A stretch of 64,000 nucleotides of DNA from contig CAXKWD010000013.1 in the NCBI GenBank assembly GCA_964059195.1, forward strand, positions 25,520,611 to 25,584,610. The letters run 5' to 3'. Source of the stretch: Ectobius pallidus. Its lineage: Eukaryota; Arthropoda; Insecta; Blattodea; Ectobiidae. The stretch's first letter is position 1. Each line of letters opens with the position of its first letter. The notes beneath the pieces were generated by a model. The model was not told the origin of the DNA, made no database searches, and saw only the letters and a list, made by a program, of their open reading frames with translations. The position numbers and the translations under genes are program-made. Of the stretch, positions 10,062 through 18,644 are shown one piece after another.

Positions 10062-13031
10062 TCAGATGTTAACTTCTTTACATTCAAAAAATTCGTCAAT
10101 TTTATAGAAGGGATTTTTGACTAACCAGTCATATACTTTAGATTTGAAAGTGTTAATTGAAAGTTCCAACAATTCTAGTGGTAAGCTGTTATATAGTTTT
10201 AGACCCATTACTTCATAACTATTTAAGGATTTCGAAAGTCGATGAAAAGGTATGTCTACACGTTTACCGTTTCTAGTGTTTTGGGAGTGTATATCTTGTC
10301 TAAGCTGTTTGTCTGAAAAATTACGTTTAACATGTATCAGCGAGTTGTAAATGTACACATTGATAACAGTCATAATTTTTAGATTGACAAACAATGCCCT
10401 ACAGTGGTCTAACTTATTTGAATTACTAATTATTCTGATGACTTTCTTTTGGAGCAAGAGAACTTCCTGAACATGACTGCTATTGCCCCAAAACAGGATT
10501 CCATAGGATACAACACTTTGAAAATATGCAAAATAGGCTGATCGTATAAAGTTGGTTGGTACATAACGTTTTAGATTTCTTAGCAAGAATATAACTCTAG
10601 ACAGCCTACCAGTAATAAATTGAATGTGTGGTTCCCAGGTTAGGTTTTTGTCAATATAAATTCCTAAAAACTTTACCTTATCTACGTTATTATTTGGGGG
10701 GAATTCTCTTAGGCTGAAAAACAACTCTTGATTTTTTTCTTCATTTAACAAAAATCCATTTACTCTAAACCAGTATGAAATTTGTAACATGGTATTATCC
10801 GTCATAACTTTTAGTGAATCTAAATCATAACTAGCATTGAAGAATGTTGTATCATCGGCATACATAATTACATGCGTTTTTACAAAAGAAGGCAAATCGT
10901 TTATCATTAATATAAACAACAATGGTCCTAAGACGGATCCTTGAGGGACACCACATTTAATATTAGCAATATCCGATCTCTCTTTTCTTATACAGACCAC
11001 TTGGGAACGGTTTTCAAGATAAGATTCAAATAATTTAAGACTTGCACCCTTAATCCCATAATATTCCAACTTACTAAGTAAGGAATTGTGCTCAACACAG
11101 TCAAATGCTTTACTCAGGTCACAAAAAGTGGCCTGAGCAAAGCACTTATTTTCAAAGACATTAAGTACCTTTTTTACTAAAGATTCTATTGCATCGACAG
11201 TAGACCTGCCCTTCCAAAAGCCATACTGTTCTTCACGGATAATATCCGATTCGTTCAGATAATCACAAATTTGCATATACATGACAGATTCTAATACCTT
11301 CGATAAAATCGGTATTAAAGAAATGGGGCGGTAGCTCGAAGGGCGATCTCTTTCACCTTTCTTATATATAGGTACAACTCTGCTTAATTTTAGTGGATTT
11401 GGAAAAACGCCCTCCATTAAACACTTATTTATGACAAATGTAAGTGGAAATATAATACATTCTATTATTATTTTCAGCATATTACATGAGAAATCATATA
11501 CATCAAGACTTTCTGAAGGTTTAAAATTTTTAACTATATTTAAGATTATATTTGGAGTAACTTCCCGAAAAGCAAAATTGTTTCCAGTATGAATAGAAGT
11601 AGCCTTAGACTCTTTAAGCAGGTTTAAAGGGGTGTGGTTAGGTCTTACAATGTTATTACTGAGATCCTTCACAGATTTAACACAGAAATTATTAAAATCA
11701 TTTGGAGATATTGTGATTTGATTGTTACTGTTATTTTTCGACACAGAGTTAATTATTTCCCAAGCTTTCTTACACCTCTTTTTTGATAATTCAATACTTC
11801 TTGTATTATACATTTTCTTAGCTTCGCTCACTGCATGCTTGTATTCCTTTCTAGCTTTACCATAGCTCCACTTGGCTACATTAGAGTTGTACTTTTTATA
11901 TACATCATAATATAGTAGTAACCTATTTTTCATAGTAGTTAATTGGGGGGTGTACCACTGATTTTTACTTTTTGATGTAACCTTTTTGCATATGTTGACC
12001 TTACATTTCCTCTTAGGTATACTATTTTCAAATGTGTTCATAAGTACATTAAAGAAATTCTCAAAAACTATGGTTGCAGGACAATTTTGAAAATCACTAC
12101 AAAACTTTACCCAATCAAAATCACAGAGAGCAGATTTAAATTTTAGAATTTTGTCTTGGTTGATAGGTCTAGTGGTAGCTATTTTAAAATCTGTGGGATT
12201 ACACTTGTCGGGGTTGATTTGTTTAATCCCTATCCATACACACTTGTGATCTGAGAAATGGAAAGGCACTACATCACTTTTTAGGTTGGCCATATTTATG
12301 TTGGTAACTATATTGTCAAGACATGCTGTTCCTCTAGTAACTTCATCATTAATATATTCAAAGTTAAACTGCCTGAGGAGATTCCGAAAATCAGTCACAC
12401 TTTTCTGGTTTGCATTCATGACATCAAAGCTTGAATTTAAATCACCTCCAATTACTATTTTATACCTTTTCCAATGGGGCCTATTAAAAAAGTTAAACAG
12501 ACATTCTAATTTTTCGAGGAACACCGTTGTATTCCCCTTTGGTGTCCTGTACAATACAACCACAGCCAATTTAAGACACTTAATGTACACGCCTGCAGCC
12601 TCAAAATCTATTTCATTGCAGAGGAAGTGCAATTCTAGCTCAGTAACTTTATACATAGAAAACAGATTATTTTTAACATAGATTGAGACCCCACCATGCA
12701 TGTGTTGCTCCCTACAATAGCTACTGGCTAGTGTGAAGTCATCTAAAATCTTAAAAGCAATTTCATTATTTTGTAACCAGTGTTCACTTATACCAATTGC
12801 ATCTATCTTATTCTCCTTTAAAAATTCATTTAAAACAATGTTTTTATCACTAAATCCTTGTATATTAAGGTAGCCTATCTTAAACTGTAATTCCTGGTAA
12901 GTTTCTGGTTCACTAAGACTGTTATTATTAAACTCTGACTTATGATCAAGATTAAGTTCCGAATGACTGAAGAAATCATTGCCAAAACTCTTAGAGATCG
13001 GTTCTACACTTCGCCGAACTTTGTCGGCCAC
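10062..13031 (-). CDS. LINE ORF2: apurinic endonuclease and reverse transcriptase, about 989 aa
   Basis: Open from 13049 to the stop at 10062 without a break. The endonuclease occupies about residues 50-270: IGYLNIQGF (Asn), GISEHWL (Glu), LYRTPKG (Tyr), VIGGDLNSS (Asp, Asn) and FHFSDHKCVW (Asp, His), so all expected catalytic positions are present. The RT occupies about residues 550-840: SRVVPIYKKG, YRPISLIPILSKVLE, ATFCDLSKAFDCVEH, CGVPQGSVLGPLLF and the catalytic MYADDTTFF. A C-terminal region of about 150 aa follows (FWGNSSHVQEVLLLQKKVIR). No in-frame ATG precedes the endonuclease; the first candidate near the overlap is GTG at 13031. Expression therefore probably depends on a -1 frameshift from ORF1 (see 13013-13046). 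Confidence 0.93.
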   Translation of the reverse strand: MADKVRRSVEPISKSFGNDFFSHSELNLDHKSEFNNNSLSEPETYQELQFKIGYLNIQGFSDKNIVLNEFLKENKIDAIGISEHWLQNNEIAFKILDDFTLASSYCREQHMHGGVSIYVKNNLFSMYKVTELELHFLCNEIDFEAAGVYIKCLKLAVVVLYRTPKGNTTVFLEKLECLFNFFNRPHWKRYKIVIGGDLNSSFDVMNANQKSVTDFRNLLRQFNFEYINDEVTRGTACLDNIVTNINMANLKSDVVPFHFSDHKCVWIGIKQINPDKCNPTDFKIATTRPINQDKILKFKSALCDFDWVKFCSDFQNCPATIVFENFFNVLMNTFENSIPKRKCKVNICKKVTSKSKNQWYTPQLTTMKNRLLLYYDVYKKYNSNVAKWSYGKARKEYKHAVSEAKKMYNTRSIELSKKRCKKAWEIINSVSKNNSNNQITISPNDFNNFCVKSVKDLSNNIVRPNHTPLNLLKESKATSIHTGNNFAFREVTPNIILNIVKNFKPSESLDVYDFSCNMLKIIIECIIFPLTFVINKCLMEGVFPNPLKLSRVVPIYKKGERDRPSSYRPISLIPILSKVLESVMYMQICDYLNESDIIREEQYGFWKGRSTVDAIESLVKKVLNVFENKCFAQATFCDLSKAFDCVEHNSLLSKLEYYGIKGASLKLFESYLENRSQVVCIRKERSDIANIKCGVPQGSVLGPLLFILMINDLPSFVKTHVIMYADDTTFFNASYDLDSLKVMTDNTMLQISYWFRVNGFLLNEEKNQELFFSLREFPPNNNVDKVKFLGIYIDKNLTWEPHIQFITGRLSRVIFLLRNLKRYVPTNFIRSAYFAYFQSVVSYGILFWGNSSHVQEVLLLQKKVIRIISNSNKLDHCRALFVNLKIMTVINVYIYNSLIHVKRNFSDKQLRQDIHSQNTRNGKRVDIPFHRLSKSLNSYEVMGLKLYNSLPLELLELSINTFKSKVYDWLVKNPFYKIDEFFECKEVNI

Positions 13032-13046
13032 TACATCTAGTTTTTT
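13013..13046 (-). promoter_or_regulatory. Predicted -1 programmed frameshift signal between LINE ORF1 and ORF2
   Basis: Minus strand: the heptamer A AAA AAC occupies 13046-13040, in phase with ORF1 codons ACA AAA AAC, directly followed by the ORF1 TAG (13039-13037). Slipping one base back gives AAA AAA CTA GAT GTA GTG GCC, exactly the ORF2 frame. Eleven bases after the heptamer a 5-bp GC-rich stem can form: GCCGA (13028-13024) with TCGGC (13017-13013), loop CAAAGT. The ATG overlapping the stop (TAGATGTAG) is followed at once by TAG in its own frame, so simple reinitiation there cannot produce ORF2. Function is inferred. Confidence 0.65.
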
Positions 13047-13399
13047 GTTTCACCAAAATCTAGAGAGATGGGTTCAGAGCTTACCAGAGACTTATAACTA
13101 CTTTCACCAGTTGTTTCTGCTATCTTATTTACAATATACTGTTTTCCTAATTTATTTAAATGTAATCCGTGCTTAGTGTGTAACCTTGCACCTAACCTGC
13201 TTACATCTACAACTATAACATTCCTTAAATATTTGCATGTTTTTGCAATTTCTTGATTCACCCTCGAAATTTCCTTGTTGACTGCCGACCAAGAAGGTAA
13301 ATCATGTCTGTGTGGTATATTGAATACTATAACCTTAGTATACCACATGTCACGTAGTCTTCTTCGTAAAACTGATAGAAAGTTTTTTCCTTCCTTCCT
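13037..13399 (-). CDS. LINE ORF1, 3' part only: SGNH-type esterase C-terminus
   Basis: About 120 codons survive between the 5' truncation at 13399 and the TAG at 13039-13037. The sequence reads KVIVFNIPHRHDLPS, then VIVVDVSRLGARLHTKHGLH and LNKLGKQYIVNKIAE. The IP.R.D block and the TKHGLHLN..G block resemble the C-terminal part of the SGNH/GDSL esterase-like domain in ORF1 of several CR1-group elements, where the Asp/His pair lies near LHLN. The frame runs on in the same reading across the junction into Tigger DNA up to 13597, but that part is not LINE sequence. It ends ...GETKN then TAG, with a slippery heptamer over the last codons. Confidence 0.75.
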   Translation of the reverse strand, partial: RKEGKNFLSVLRRRLRDMWYTKVIVFNIPHRHDLPSWSAVNKEISRVNQEIAKTCKYLRNVIVVDVSRLGARLHTKHGLHLNKLGKQYIVNKIAETTGESSYKSLVSSEPISLDFGETKN

Positions 13400-13411
13400 G
13401 CTTGTAGCATC

Positions 13412-14899
13412 ATGTCGAACAAAAAGTGCGTATCGCTCACGCTCAACGAAAAGATGAAGGTGATTGAGGCGAGTGAGAGAGACAAACTTTCTGTGCGCGA
13501 AATAATTTTGCGTTTCAAATGCGGTAAAACGCAAATTTACGAAACTTTGAAGAACAAAGATAAGATAAGGGAGGAGTGGATGAAGGGGAACGGACAAATG
13601 AAGAGAAAAGCAAAGAAGACGGGAAATGAAGAAATTAATGAAATAGTGTGGGAATGGTTTGTAAATGCGCGGGCTAAAAACTTGCCTTTGTCCGGACCCA
13701 TGTTACAGAGTGAAGCTCTGAAAGTCGCAAAAGAGTTAGGAAATACGGAGTTTAAGGCATCTACAGGTTGGTTGGACAGTTTCAAAGCTAGACACAACAT
13801 CGTGTGGAATGAAGTGTGTGGGGAAGCTAATGATGTGCAGGAAAGTGTAGTGACGGAATGGAAGACAAAACTGCAGCACCTAATTGTGGATTATGACCCT
13901 AAAGATGTATTCAATGCTGATGAAACGGGACTGTTTTATCGCGCACTGCCTTCAAAATCTCTCGCAAATAGAGGTGAAAAATGTGTCGGCAGAAAAATGT
14001 CTAAGGAAAGACTCACTGTTCTGCTGTGTGGAAACATGTTGGGTGAAATGGAGAAGCCACTGGTTATAGGAAAGGCGGCAAAACCTCGGTGTTTCAAAAA
14101 CCTAGACATCAACAAGCTTCCAGTCACATGGCGAAGCAATAAAAAGGCGTGGATGGTGAGTGCTCTCATGGAAGAGTGGCTAGGGTCTTTCAATGCCAAA
14201 ATGAAAAAAGAAAATCGCCATGTACTGCTGTTCTTAGACAACGCAACATGCCATCCTAACATCAAGTTATCGAACGTAAAATTGGCTTGGTTCCCGCCCG
14301 GTTCAACCAGCATGACACAACCGATGGACCAGGGAGTTATTTACACTTTCAAATCCCATTACAGGCGATTATTGATGCAGTCTCTTATTCTGAGTGTTGA
14401 AAAAGCTGAAAATGCATTCGCTCTTGCACGGTCAGTTTCTGTCCTCGATGCAGTGAACTGGATTGGTCTGGCAGCGAGGGAGTTAAAGCCTGAAACTGTC
14501 ACAAAGTGTTTCAAGAAAGCGGGATTTGGAGATGGGGAACAAGAATTGCCTGCGCTCACAGAAGCCGAAGAAAATGCAGCAGCAATTGGAGAATTAATTA
14601 AAATGCAGAACATTTCCTGCAGTCCACATGATTACATTGAAAGTGATGACCTTTTGTCAACTCATTTTACCTTTACTTCGGCAACTGACCTAATAGAAAT
14701 CCGCAACGCAGAAGATGAGGAGGAAACACAAAAAGAAGAAGAAGAAAATGAAGATGTCCCCAGGAAAATTAATACGCCGGAAGAAGCAATCGCGTGCATA
14801 AACGATGTTATGCAATTTGCAGCACATACCAATTCTCCCAAGCTATTGGAACTATTGTATACGGCAAAAAATTGCATAGAAAAAAACAATTGTGAATAG
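13412..14899 (+). CDS. Tigger/pogo transposase, intact, 495 aa
   Basis: Uninterrupted frame from the ATG at 13412. Residues 1-60 form a CENP-B type helix-turn-helix (LTLNEKMKVIEASERDKLSV, then REIILRFKCGKTQIYETLKN). Residues 70-145 are a second, CENP-B-like DNA-binding domain (GPMLQSEALKVAKELG, STGWLDSFKARHNI). The rest is the DDE_1 catalytic core: first D in FNADETGLFYRALP, second in LLFLDNATCHPN, third in TSMTQPMDQGVI, all present. An acidic tail (EDEEETQKEEEENEDV) precedes the C-terminus. It would cut and paste the host element at TA. The start is chosen because the frame has no earlier ATG and the LINE junction lies 12 bp upstream. An intact frame suggests recent activity; the LINE cuts it off from its own 5' region, so expression is doubtful. 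Confidence 0.92.
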   Translation: MSNKKCVSLTLNEKMKVIEASERDKLSVREIILRFKCGKTQIYETLKNKDKIREEWMKGNGQMKRKAKKTGNEEINEIVWEWFVNARAKNLPLSGPMLQSEALKVAKELGNTEFKASTGWLDSFKARHNIVWNEVCGEANDVQESVVTEWKTKLQHLIVDYDPKDVFNADETGLFYRALPSKSLANRGEKCVGRKMSKERLTVLLCGNMLGEMEKPLVIGKAAKPRCFKNLDINKLPVTWRSNKKAWMVSALMEEWLGSFNAKMKKENRHVLLFLDNATCHPNIKLSNVKLAWFPPGSTSMTQPMDQGVIYTFKSHYRRLLMQSLILSVEKAENAFALARSVSVLDAVNWIGLAARELKPETVTKCFKKAGFGDGEQELPALTEAEENAAAIGELIKMQNISCSPHDYIESDDLLSTHFTFTSATDLIEIRNAEDEEETQKEEEENEDVPRKINTPEEAIACINDVMQFAAHTNSPKLLELLYTAKNCIEKNNCE

Positions 14900-15566
14900 A
14901 AAATTCAAACAGCCTTCCCTTCTCGATATGTGGCGACAAAAGTGAAATAAACCTAGTGATAATGAGGCAAGAAAACAGTTAGCCTACAGTAATTGGATTA
15001 ATTATGTTGTGTTAGTGTTATTAATTATTAATAATAGTGTAATATTCTACTGTTCATAAAAATAAAGTGAAGAATATCTGCCGTACAGGAATTAAGGTTT
15101 GTAATTAATTACAGTATTTGTATATTACTAATTCACATTTGTGGCGCATGGTACAGTAATTGATAACATTTATGTAGCCTAGTGTATTTTGTGTAATCCG
15201 GAAACTTGTCCAATTTGGAAAATTCTTTTGGCCCCATACGATTCCGCTTTGAACAAGTTTTACTGTACAAATTTTGCCACAGGTTATATATCAGTGCACT
15301 TGTCACAATCGTAAAATTAGGATAGCTGAAAGCCAGATATACAATGTGAAAACAGAAGAAATTTTCGTACAATGCAGGTTTCAAATTAGAAGTGATTTAC
15401 ACTGATTCTATTGTACAAGGTTATAATTTGATCATGCAATGAAGTATATTAATCTCTTTAAAAATTTTCTTTTAGAATCACATTAAATTTCTTTTCTTTT
15501 AAATTTTTATCCTAAAATCAAGGTGCGTCTTATGGCCCAGAACGTCTTATAGTCCGTAAAATACGG

Positions 15567-15996
15567 TAATTAATTTAAAATACAATATTTTCATTGAAGT
15601 TAATGACAGACTATAGAAAGGATGTGTCAACAGCTACACTTTCACTTTTACGAGTTAATGTTAAGTGATTTCACTTTGTCACATTATTATTATTATAAAC
15701 ATGAATGGCATACATTGCATGATTATGCTTGGTTAAGCTAAACCTTACGAAGAGTACTGTCAAATAATTTACACTTCTAGAAATTTAGTCACCAGTATCT
15801 TCTACTAACTCATAATGTAAGAATTAATTTTTTTATATCAAATTAATTCATACAGAAACAAATTGTGTGCAATTAATATACATTCTTTAACAATAGCTTA
15901 CATGGGGTAAATTGAAGAGATTTAGATAACAAATCTAACCACTTGTTTTTGTAATAAACAAGGTATTGTTGTACTGTGTACTAACAGCATAAAATA
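15567..15996. other. Intron sequence, nothing recognised
   Basis: AT-rich intron DNA between the nested transposon and the next foldback; a few ATT units near 15686. No exon or element seen. Confidence 0.4.
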
Positions 15997-16521
15997 CAGT
16001 TGAGTCCCATGCAAGAGTTGGCCAATGACGCGGGTTTCTGCATCGCAGCGGGCACAGCTCCAACTCCTGGGCGATCGGGTGAAATATCTACGCTAATAAA
16101 GCAGCGATCGGTGTAATGATTCAGGTTCTCACATTTACAGTTAAAATTACAATGTAATTAACCAGGTACTTCATCACAAGATATGTTGGAAATGTCCTCT
16201 TGCATCCGCACAACACTGGCACCTTTTTAGGAAATTTTCTTTCACGTGCTTAAGTTCAGCTTCCAAGACAGAGTTAATGTCTCTTGTGATATTGCCTTTA
16301 AGTTCTTCTAATGTATGGGAAATTGACCTATACACTTTATTTTTCAAGTTTCCCCATTAATAATAGTCGCATACTGTTAGAAGAACTTAAAGACAATATC
16401 ACAAAAGAAATTAACTCTGTCTCGAAAGCGGAACTTATGGGCAATCGCCCCGGAGTTGGAGCTGTGCCCGCCACGATGCAGACACCCGTGTCATTGGCCA
16501 ACTCTTGCATGGGACTCATTG
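15997..16521. mobile_element. Foldback from duplicated mariner/IS630-like 3' ends, copy A
   Basis: Inverted termini CAGTTGAGTCCCATGCAAGA at 15997 and the inverse of CAATGAGTCCCATGCAAGAG ending at 16521, with TA on both sides (15995-15996, 16522-16523). Arms of about 80 bp share GTTGGCCAATGACGCGGGT-like sequence and CGGGCACAGCTCCAACTCC. Inside, the left half read on the minus strand and the right half read on the plus strand both encode the same transposase segment running outward (right: LEELKDNITKEINSVSKAEL). Length 525 bp; no complete protein. Confidence 0.7.
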
Positions 16522-16698
16522 TATAAGCCCAAAGGAAAAACCACTCAGAAATAAGGTTAAACATATTTGCTTAGGAATATAGATTACTAAGCATCTAAAT
16601 AGGTAAATTGCTCTGGATAATTTTATACATTTTATGTAATTAATACTAGAAGAACTGACATTATCTGACTACAGAAGGACTACACTGGTCATTTTGAC

Positions 16699-17265
16699 CG
16701 TACATTATTTTTCCACATAGTCCCCTCCTAGTTCAATGCACTTGCGCCATCAAATAGGAAGTGCTTTGATAACGCGTGAGAAAAATTATTTTGGTTGATG
16801 CTGTAGCCACTCGTGCACCGCCTATTGGACGTCTACATCAGACTTGAACTTCTGTCCTCCAAGGTGCTCCTTGAATGGACCAAAGATGTGGAAATCTGAT
16901 GGTGACAAATCTGGTGAGTATGGCGGATGTGGCAGGCACTTGAAGTGAATGTCATCTATGGTTTTCATGGTTGCAAGAGCAGAATGGGGATGGGCGTTAT
17001 CATGTTGAAGCAAAACACCTGCACTCAGCAATCCCCTTCGCTTTGGCACTATCAGACTTCCACATCTTTGGTCCATTAAAGGAGCACTTTGGTGGCATAA
17101 GCTCAAGTCTGATGAAGACCGTCCAATCGGCAGTGCACGAGTGGCTACAGTGTCAACCAAAATAATTTTTCTCACGTATCGAAACACTTCCCATCAGATG
17201 GCGTACGTGCATTGAACTGAGAGGGGACTATGTGGAAAAACAATGTGCAAGCAAGCATTCATTCT
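16699..17265. mobile_element. Foldback from duplicated mariner 3' ends, copy B
   Basis: Left part, read on the minus strand, carries a mariner transposase C-terminus (LLQHDNAHPHSALATMKTID, then PYSPDLSPSDFHIFGPFKEH). Right part, read on the plus strand, carries the same C-terminus from SDFHIFGPLKEHFGG to AVHEWLQCQPK and ends IELRGDYVEK. Both run outward from a centre near 17040. The outer ends share the mariner 3' sequence GGGGACTATGTGGAAAAA (inverted at about 16720, direct at about 17224). Frames are broken and the N-terminal half is absent from both arms. Confidence 0.75.
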
Positions 17266-17555
17266 GCAGTAAAATAGTGGAAAAAATTAATTGCAGTTTT
17301 CATTTGATTCTCCCTCATATTTTGAAACAAAAATTGTAATATTTTCACTTTTCTTTGATAATGAATGAAACATAACAATTTGTATTCAACTCAACATTTT
17401 CCTTGTTCCTGTTTTCTTCCCCCTCCCTGTGTTACTGACACTGCACAAAGTAGAAATCTGATCAATCATTATTATGCTAAGCTTATTAAGTTTTTTCATG
17501 AAAGGTCCCCAACAGTTATTGTACAGGTAATTATTTAAATACACTGAATACATAC

Positions 17556-17648
17556 CATTATTAAATGTTAGAAGCTCATATCCCGAGACTTGGTCCATTT
17601 CCTCCAGTGGTGGAGCAGATGGGACAGGCTCATCAACATCGTATGGGC
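17556..17648 (-). CDS. SSUH2: SSUH2 homologue, internal coding exon 2 of those seen
   Basis: 93 bp: acceptor ATTTTCAG above 17648, donor GTATGT at 17555-17550. It starts with two bases completing a split Gly codon and ends with one base of a split Ala codon, matching both neighbours. Peptide: PYDVDEPVPSAPPLEEMDQV then SGYELLTFNN. The MD.V.GYE segment after a Pro-rich stretch resembles the N-terminal region of SSUH2 proteins. The upstream intron is about 37.1 kb. Confidence 0.85.
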
Positions 17649-17756
17649 CTGAAAATTATATTTTCAATTTAGATTTATTGTATTACAGACTTTCAAGACA
17701 AATTATGTATATAATTAATTTTAAAAAGAAAATGACAGATTTGTGCAATACATCTA

Positions 17757-18429
17757 CCATATTTGCTCTTGTAATTTGCACCCCAGCATATTTTGTGCAC
17801 CTTAAGTTTTAAAGAACTGTTTTAAATTTTATTTATCTCTGCATATTTTACGCACATTTTTCTTTACAATGTGGTATTTTACGCATATTTATTTTATAGT
17901 GTGGTATGAATTTTGATCAATATATTATTGCATTCCATGGTAGGTATTGTTCATTTACTAAACACCTGTACCTGCTACATCAAGATGACACCACAGGATT
18001 ACAGTTGCTTCTTAACAATTACTGTAGTGTGCAGTTGGGTTGAAATTTCAAGATGGGAAAGAACAATCATAATTACACAGGATTGTATAGAATAAAAGTA
18101 ATAAGTTTCGTGGAACATTTCGGCCGCCATGTAGAAATCTTAAGAGTTCAAAGTGCATTATTAGAGGAAACAAAACGACGTTCCAAAAGTGCAAAAAGCA
18201 GCGACAGTAGGGCATTTTGTGGTCTGAAGACCGGGAAGTAACCAGATATAAAAGAAGAACTTCCACGTTATTTTGAAGAACTGAGAAACTAAGCTATCAA
18301 AACCTATTATTTTTAAATCCGCTTACTTTACACATCCCCATTTTTTGTGTACATATTAGGATAAAAAGTGTGACCACATACCCTGTGATTTTTTATTTTT
18401 ATTTTTTTGTGCATCTGGGGCAAGGAAGG
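17757..18429 (+). pseudogene. Tigger-like element relic with N-terminal transposase fragment
   Basis: Starts after TA with CCATATTTGCTCTTGTAATT and ends near 18429 with a loosely matching inverse (TTGCCCCAGATGCAC). Inside, 18080-18290 reads as a degenerate CENP-B/Tigger N-terminus: YRIKVISFVEHFG, then RAFCGLKTGK, a stop, and PDIKEELPRYFEELRN. Catalytic DDE region absent. Internal-deletion derivative. Confidence 0.6.
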
Positions 18430-18644
18430 TTTCACATGACACCATGTAGATTCATCGATTTACTACTCCCTTCCTGCTTGGGAATCTGATTACTGCAATA
18501 ATTGTTCCTCTTTTCTTTTCCATGGCTTGGGACTGCACAGAGACCAACTAGTCGCCAAGCAAACCTTGCTGTTCATTATCATGTGGGTTCTTTAAGCTGT
18601 TTAAAAAATAGTGATGTTGAAATGAAACAATACATTTGACCTTT

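Larger units (their letters stand above)
9895..13399 (-). mobile_element. CR1/Jockey-group non-LTR retrotransposon, 5'-truncated
   Basis: Minus-strand LINE bounded by a 7-bp target duplication GCTTGTA (9888-9894 and 13400-13406). The 3' end is a (TTA)n tail at 9936-9895 rather than poly(A), as in CR1-like clades. It holds the 3' part of ORF1 and an intact ORF2 with apurinic endonuclease and reverse transcriptase. The insertion lies in the 5' untranslated part of the Tigger element, antisense to it. The intact ORF2 suggests a young copy; the precise clade within the Jockey supergroup is not settled. Confidence 0.88.
9211..15265 (+). mobile_element. Tigger (pogo-group) DNA transposon, complete ends
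   Basis: Perfect terminal inverted repeats of 22 bp beginning CAGTAAAACTTGTTCAAAGC at 9211 and, inverted, ending at 15265, with TA on each side (9209-9210, 15266-15267). Subterminal matches extend further (ATCCGGAAA..TGTCCAA on both sides). The element carries an intact 495-aa transposase frame (13412-14899) and is interrupted at 9895-13399 by an antisense LINE. Without the LINE its length is about 2.54 kb, usual for Tigger elements. It is inserted into a TA of the MITE at 9047-15566. Confidence 0.9.
9047..15566. mobile_element. Outermost MITE of a three-level transposon nest
   Basis: Left end CCATATTTTACGGACCATAA, right end the inverse of CCGTATTTTACGGACTATAA, flanked by TA (9045-9046, 15567-15568). 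Without the inserted Tigger element (9211-15265 plus its TA) the host would be about 460 bp with no coding frame, so it is a non-autonomous MITE with a TA target. Its superfamily is not certain; the TA target fits Tc1-mariner/pogo. Confidence 0.7.

Noticed and set aside
12286..12681. 131-codon plus-strand frame inside LINE ORF2
   Set aside because: Antisense shadow of the endonuclease domain.
13936..14889. Minus-strand frames under the Tigger transposase
   Set aside because: Shadows of the intact plus-strand gene; no domains of their own.
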